Source of the DNA: Aquabacterium olei
GTDB taxonomy: Bacteria; Pseudomonadota; Gammaproteobacteria; Burkholderiales; Burkholderiaceae_C
Reading direction: 5' to 3'
DNA: 32,569 nucleotides
Assembly: GCA_029279925.1 (NCBI GenBank)
Contig: JAJUHM010000006.1
Span: 1 to 32,569 of the forward strand
Shown here: positions 30,291 to 32,569 of the stretch, in pieces
Position numbering within the stretch: position 1 is the first letter of the stretch
Layout: the number at the start of each line of letters is the position of its first letter
Notes under the pieces: generated by a model
Database searches by the model: none
Told to the model about the DNA's origin: nothing
The model's input: only the letters and a program-made list of their open reading frames with translations
Translations under genes and position numbers: made by a program

Positions 30291-31186
30291 ACGTACATCT
30301 CCTCAGGGGCAGGTTCAAAGACGGTGGCGTGCTTCACATCGGGCAGGTGGGCCAGCGAGCGGAACTCGGAGGCAATGGCCACGTAGTCGTCGGTTTCGGC
30401 CACCACGGCCGGCTTGCAGGCAAAGGGGTCGCGGATCAGGGCGAGCTCGGTCGAGGTGCCCATCAGGAAGGTGTAAAAGCCATCCAGCGCTTCGAAGCCC
30501 TTCTGCAGTGCGTTGTGCAGGGTGTCGCCTTCGCGCAGACGCCACTCCAGGAAGCGGCAGGCCGCCTCGGTGTCGTTGTCGGTCTCGAACTGGATGCCAC
30601 GCGGCTCGAGCATGCGGCGCACGCCGTTCGGGTTCGACAGCGAGCCGTTGTGCACCAGGCAGAAGTCTTCACCGGCGGTGAAGGGGTGTGCGCGGTCCGG
30701 CGTCACGGCCGACTCGGTGGCCATGCGGGTGTGGCCGACCAGGTGGCTGCCTTGCAGCTGGCTGAACTGGTAGCGGGCGGCCACTTCAGCCGGTGTGCCG
30801 ATGTCCTTGTACAGGTCGATGCTGCGGCCGGTCGACAGCAGGTGCAGCTTCGGACCGTAGGCCTTGACGAAGGCCTTGACCGGCTCGGCCGCGCCCTCGA
30901 AGGTGATCACGGCATGGTTGGCCTTGACGCTCGCCTTGGCCTGGACTTTCAGCTCGGCGTTGAGCGCGTCCAGCAGGGCCGACCAGTCGTAGTCGTTGCC
31001 TTCCTCGGTCAGGCCCGAGTACACGCTGATCTTGCGCAGGCCCGCGGGCAGCGGGTCGGTGAACACGGCCAGGCCGGCCGAATCGGGGCCACGCTCGGTC
31101 ATGCCGATGAGCATGGGCACCATGAGCTCGCCGAGCTGGCTGCGCAGCGCGGGCTTCTTGAGGAGCAATCCAACGATTCCACACAT
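30278..31186 (-). CDS. glxB: Class II glutamine amidotransferase (GlxB/MgsA)
   Basis: This 302-residue Ntn-type glutaminase has the N-terminal nucleophile Cys2 exposed after Met removal (MCGIVGLLL). Further motifs are ERGPDSAGLAVF (31-42), GHTRMATESAVTPDRAHPF and the VHNGSLSN oxyanion segment, all as in GltB and GlmS amidotransferase domains. It releases ammonia from glutamine (or methylamine from gamma-glutamylmethylamide) and passes it to the FMN subunit. The gene begins 18 bp after the glutamine-synthetase-like gene, so ligase and amidotransferase are made together. Confidence 0.93.
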   Translation of the reverse strand: MCGIVGLLLKKPALRSQLGELMVPMLIGMTERGPDSAGLAVFTDPLPAGLRKISVYSGLTEEGNDYDWSALLDALNAELKVQAKASVKANHAVITFEGAAEPVKAFVKAYGPKLHLLSTGRSIDLYKDIGTPAEVAARYQFSQLQGSHLVGHTRMATESAVTPDRAHPFTAGEDFCLVHNGSLSNPNGVRRMLEPRGIQFETDNDTEAACRFLEWRLREGDTLHNALQKGFEALDGFYTFLMGTSTELALIRDPFACKPAVVAETDDYVAIASEFRSLAHLPDVKHATVFEPAPEEMYVWKA

Positions 31187-31204
31187 GATGGGTCTGTTCC
31201 TTCT

Positions 31205-32551
31205 TCAGAAAAATTCCAGGTATTGCTTGACTTCCCAGTCCGAGACATGGCGCTGGTATTCGATCCACTCCATGCGCTTGAGCTTGAGGAACTCCTTGGC
31301 GACCGGGCCCAGGGCGCCCGTGATCAGCTCGTCGGCTTCCAGCGCATCCAGGGCGGCGCCCAGGTTCTGCGGCAAGAGGCCAATGCCCGCATCCTTGAGC
31401 TGTGCATCGCTCCACTCGTAGAGGTTCACGTTGCGCGGGGCACCCGGGTCCAGCTTGCGGTCGATGCCATCGAGACCGGCTGCGATCACAGCGGCGGTGG
31501 CCAGGTAGGGGTTGCAGGCACCGTCAGGCAGGCGCAGTTCCAGACGACCCTTGGGCACGTGCACCATGGTCGAGCGGTTGTTGTCGCCGTAGCTGATGTA
31601 GGCCGGGGCCCAGGTGGCGCCGGTCAGCGAGCGGCCCACTACCAGACGCTTGTACGAGTTCACCGTCGGGGCGCACAGCGCGGTCAGGGCCGGCGCGTGG
31701 GCCAGCAGGCCGCCCAGGAAGTGATAGGCCATGGGCGACAGTTCCAGCCCGTTGGCATCGGCCTTGTCGCAGAACAGGTTGCGCTTGCCGTCGCCGATGG
31801 ACAGGTGCATGTGCATGCCGTTGCCCGGGCGGTTGGCAAAGGGCTTGGGCATGAACGAGCACACCAGGCCCATCTCGTTGGCGATCTCGGCGGCCGCCAT
31901 CTTGAAGAACACAAAGTGATCACACGAGGTGAGACAGTCTGTGTAGGTGTAGTTCAGTTCGAACTGGCCGTTGGCGTCTTCGTGATCGATCTGGTAGACG
32001 TCGATGCCGGTGGCGCGCATCACGTTGGAGAGCTTCTCCAGGTAGGCGCGGGTGCGCGACAGGCCCTTGTAGTCATAGCAGGGCTTGGCCAGCGTGTCGC
32101 TGGGGTCGCAGGGCTCGATGCCGCCGGACTCGGTGCGACGCAGCAGCGAGAACTCGGGCTCCAGACCGGTGAACATTGTCAGGCCGCGCTCGGCCAGACG
32201 GGCCACCTGCTTCTTCAGCGTGACGCGGCTGTCGTAGACCCAGGGTTCGCCTTCCACATGGCCTTCGCACACGATGCGGGCCAGGCCGGGCTGCCAGGGC
32301 ACCAGCGAGACGGTGCTCAGGTCGCCGCGGGCCATGAAGTCCGGGCCGTGGGGCTCGATGCCGACGCCGCAGATGGCGAAGCCGGCGAAACCGGCGCCGT
32401 CGGTCAGCACGGTCTCCAGATGCGCCACTGGCACCGACTTTGCCTTCGCCACACCGTGGATGTCGACAAACTGGGCCAGCACATAGGACACGCCCTGGGC
32501 ACGCAGGTATTGCTGCGCTTCTTCGACGGTGTCGAAACGCACGGGGGGCAC
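31205..32551 (-). CDS. glnT: Type III glutamine synthetase-like ligase (GlnT / gamma-glutamylmethylamide synthetase)
   Basis: This 448-residue (from the GTG at 32551) cytoplasmic ligase belongs to the glutamine synthetase superfamily. Motifs are [11 protein letters not shown] (metal-binding Glu), [37 protein letters not shown] and [40 protein letters not shown]. It couples ATP hydrolysis to amide formation from glutamate and ammonia or a small amine. The frame remains open from 32551 to the window edge, so the true start may lie just outside. Followed by glxBCD it forms the glnT-glxBCD (Rhizobium) or gmaS-mgsABC (methylotroph) arrangement. GlnT versus GmaS cannot be decided by eye. Confidence 0.88.
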   Translation of the reverse strand: MPPVRFDTVEEAQQYLRAQGVSYVLAQFVDIHGVAKAKSVPVAHLETVLTDGAGFAGFAICGVGIEPHGPDFMARGDLSTVSLVPWQPGLARIVCEGHVEGEPWVYDSRVTLKKQVARLAERGLTMFTGLEPEFSLLRRTESGGIEPCDPSDTLAKPCYDYKGLSRTRAYLEKLSNVMRATGIDVYQIDHEDANGQFELNYTYTDCLTSCDHFVFFKMAAAEIANEMGLVCSFMPKPFANRPGNGMHMHLSIGDGKRNLFCDKADANGLELSPMAYHFLGGLLAHAPALTALCAPTVNSYKRLVVGRSLTGATWAPAYISYGDNNRSTMVHVPKGRLELRLPDGACNPYLATAAVIAAGLDGIDRKLDPGAPRNVNLYEWSDAQLKDAGIGLLPQNLGAALDALEADELITGALGPVAKEFLKLKRMEWIEYQRHVSDWEVKQYLEFF

Positions 32552-32569
32552 GAGTTCGCCGGGCGGGGC

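Noticed and set aside
28225-32551. Methylamine (N-methylglutamate) pathway as a firm call
   Set aside because: N-methylglutamate dehydrogenase genes are not in view, and GmaS versus GlnT cannot be separated by eye.
1-32569. CRISPR arrays, tRNA/rRNA genes, insertion sequences, prophage or toxin-antitoxin genes
   Set aside because: No regularly spaced repeats, cloverleaf-like sequence, transposase, integrase or small paired genes were found on reading both strands.

Overview
The window is GC-rich and densely coded. Gene content and codon use point to a beta-proteobacterium of the order Burkholderiales (Comamonadaceae or a relative such as the Leptothrix/Ideonella group). The evidence is a Gram-negative Porin_4-type porin, AraC/MocR/FCD-GntR regulators, CcoG, a PotABCD-type importer and a glxBCD-type nitrogen operon. 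This placement is inference, since there is no rRNA here. No tRNA, rRNA, CRISPR array, insertion sequence or phage gene was seen.

Left block (1-4518, all minus strand): the N-terminal part of an exported CocE/NonD-type hydrolase running off the left edge, an AraC-type regulator, and two tandem MocR-type (GntR plus aminotransferase) regulators joined by a TGATG stop/start overlap.

Second block (4519-15222, plus strand): a 350-bp divergent control region followed by a complete Nit1C cluster. This conserved cluster is known as the 'MSMEG_0567-0572/Sll0783' nitrogen-starvation set and has been linked to growth on cyanide as nitrogen source. Order: nitB, nitrilase nitC, radical SAM nitD, GNAT nitE, AIR-synthase-like nitF, a family-4 glycosyltransferase, nitG and flavoprotein nitH. 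The control region holds a near-consensus NtrC site, about eight TTGAT half-sites, and a sigma-54 promoter with correct GG/GC spacing. The cluster can therefore be read as under global nitrogen control plus local MocR control. It is followed by a truncated acyl-CoA-dehydrogenase-like gene, the cbb3 oxidase assembly gene ccoG and an EamA permease; a 16-bp perfect palindrome lies at the junction.

Third block (27776 down to 15261, minus strand): thirteen closely packed genes that look like one catabolic operon. In transcription order they are a DUF1185 protein, alpha/beta hydrolase, flavin reductase with a C-terminal extension, luciferase-like monooxygenase, aldehyde dehydrogenase, NIPSNAP protein, a PotD/B/C/A-like ABC importer, porin, FCD-GntR regulator and succinate-semialdehyde-type dehydrogenase. 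The enzyme set parallels the Rut pyrimidine pathway and two-component N-heterocycle ring-opening systems but matches neither exactly. It is the best candidate here for an undescribed pathway. Two copies of a GntR-like palindrome lie in its upstream region.

Fourth block (32551 down to 28225, minus strand): a type III glutamine synthetase-like ligase, then a glutamate synthase split into three proteins (amidotransferase, GXGXG protein, FMN/Fe-S synthase). This is the glnT-glxBCD or gmaS-mgsABC arrangement, ended by a strong hairpin terminator. Most of the window thus concerns scavenging nitrogen from unusual sources (nitriles/cyanide, probably an N-containing organic compound, amines) and passing it to glutamate.
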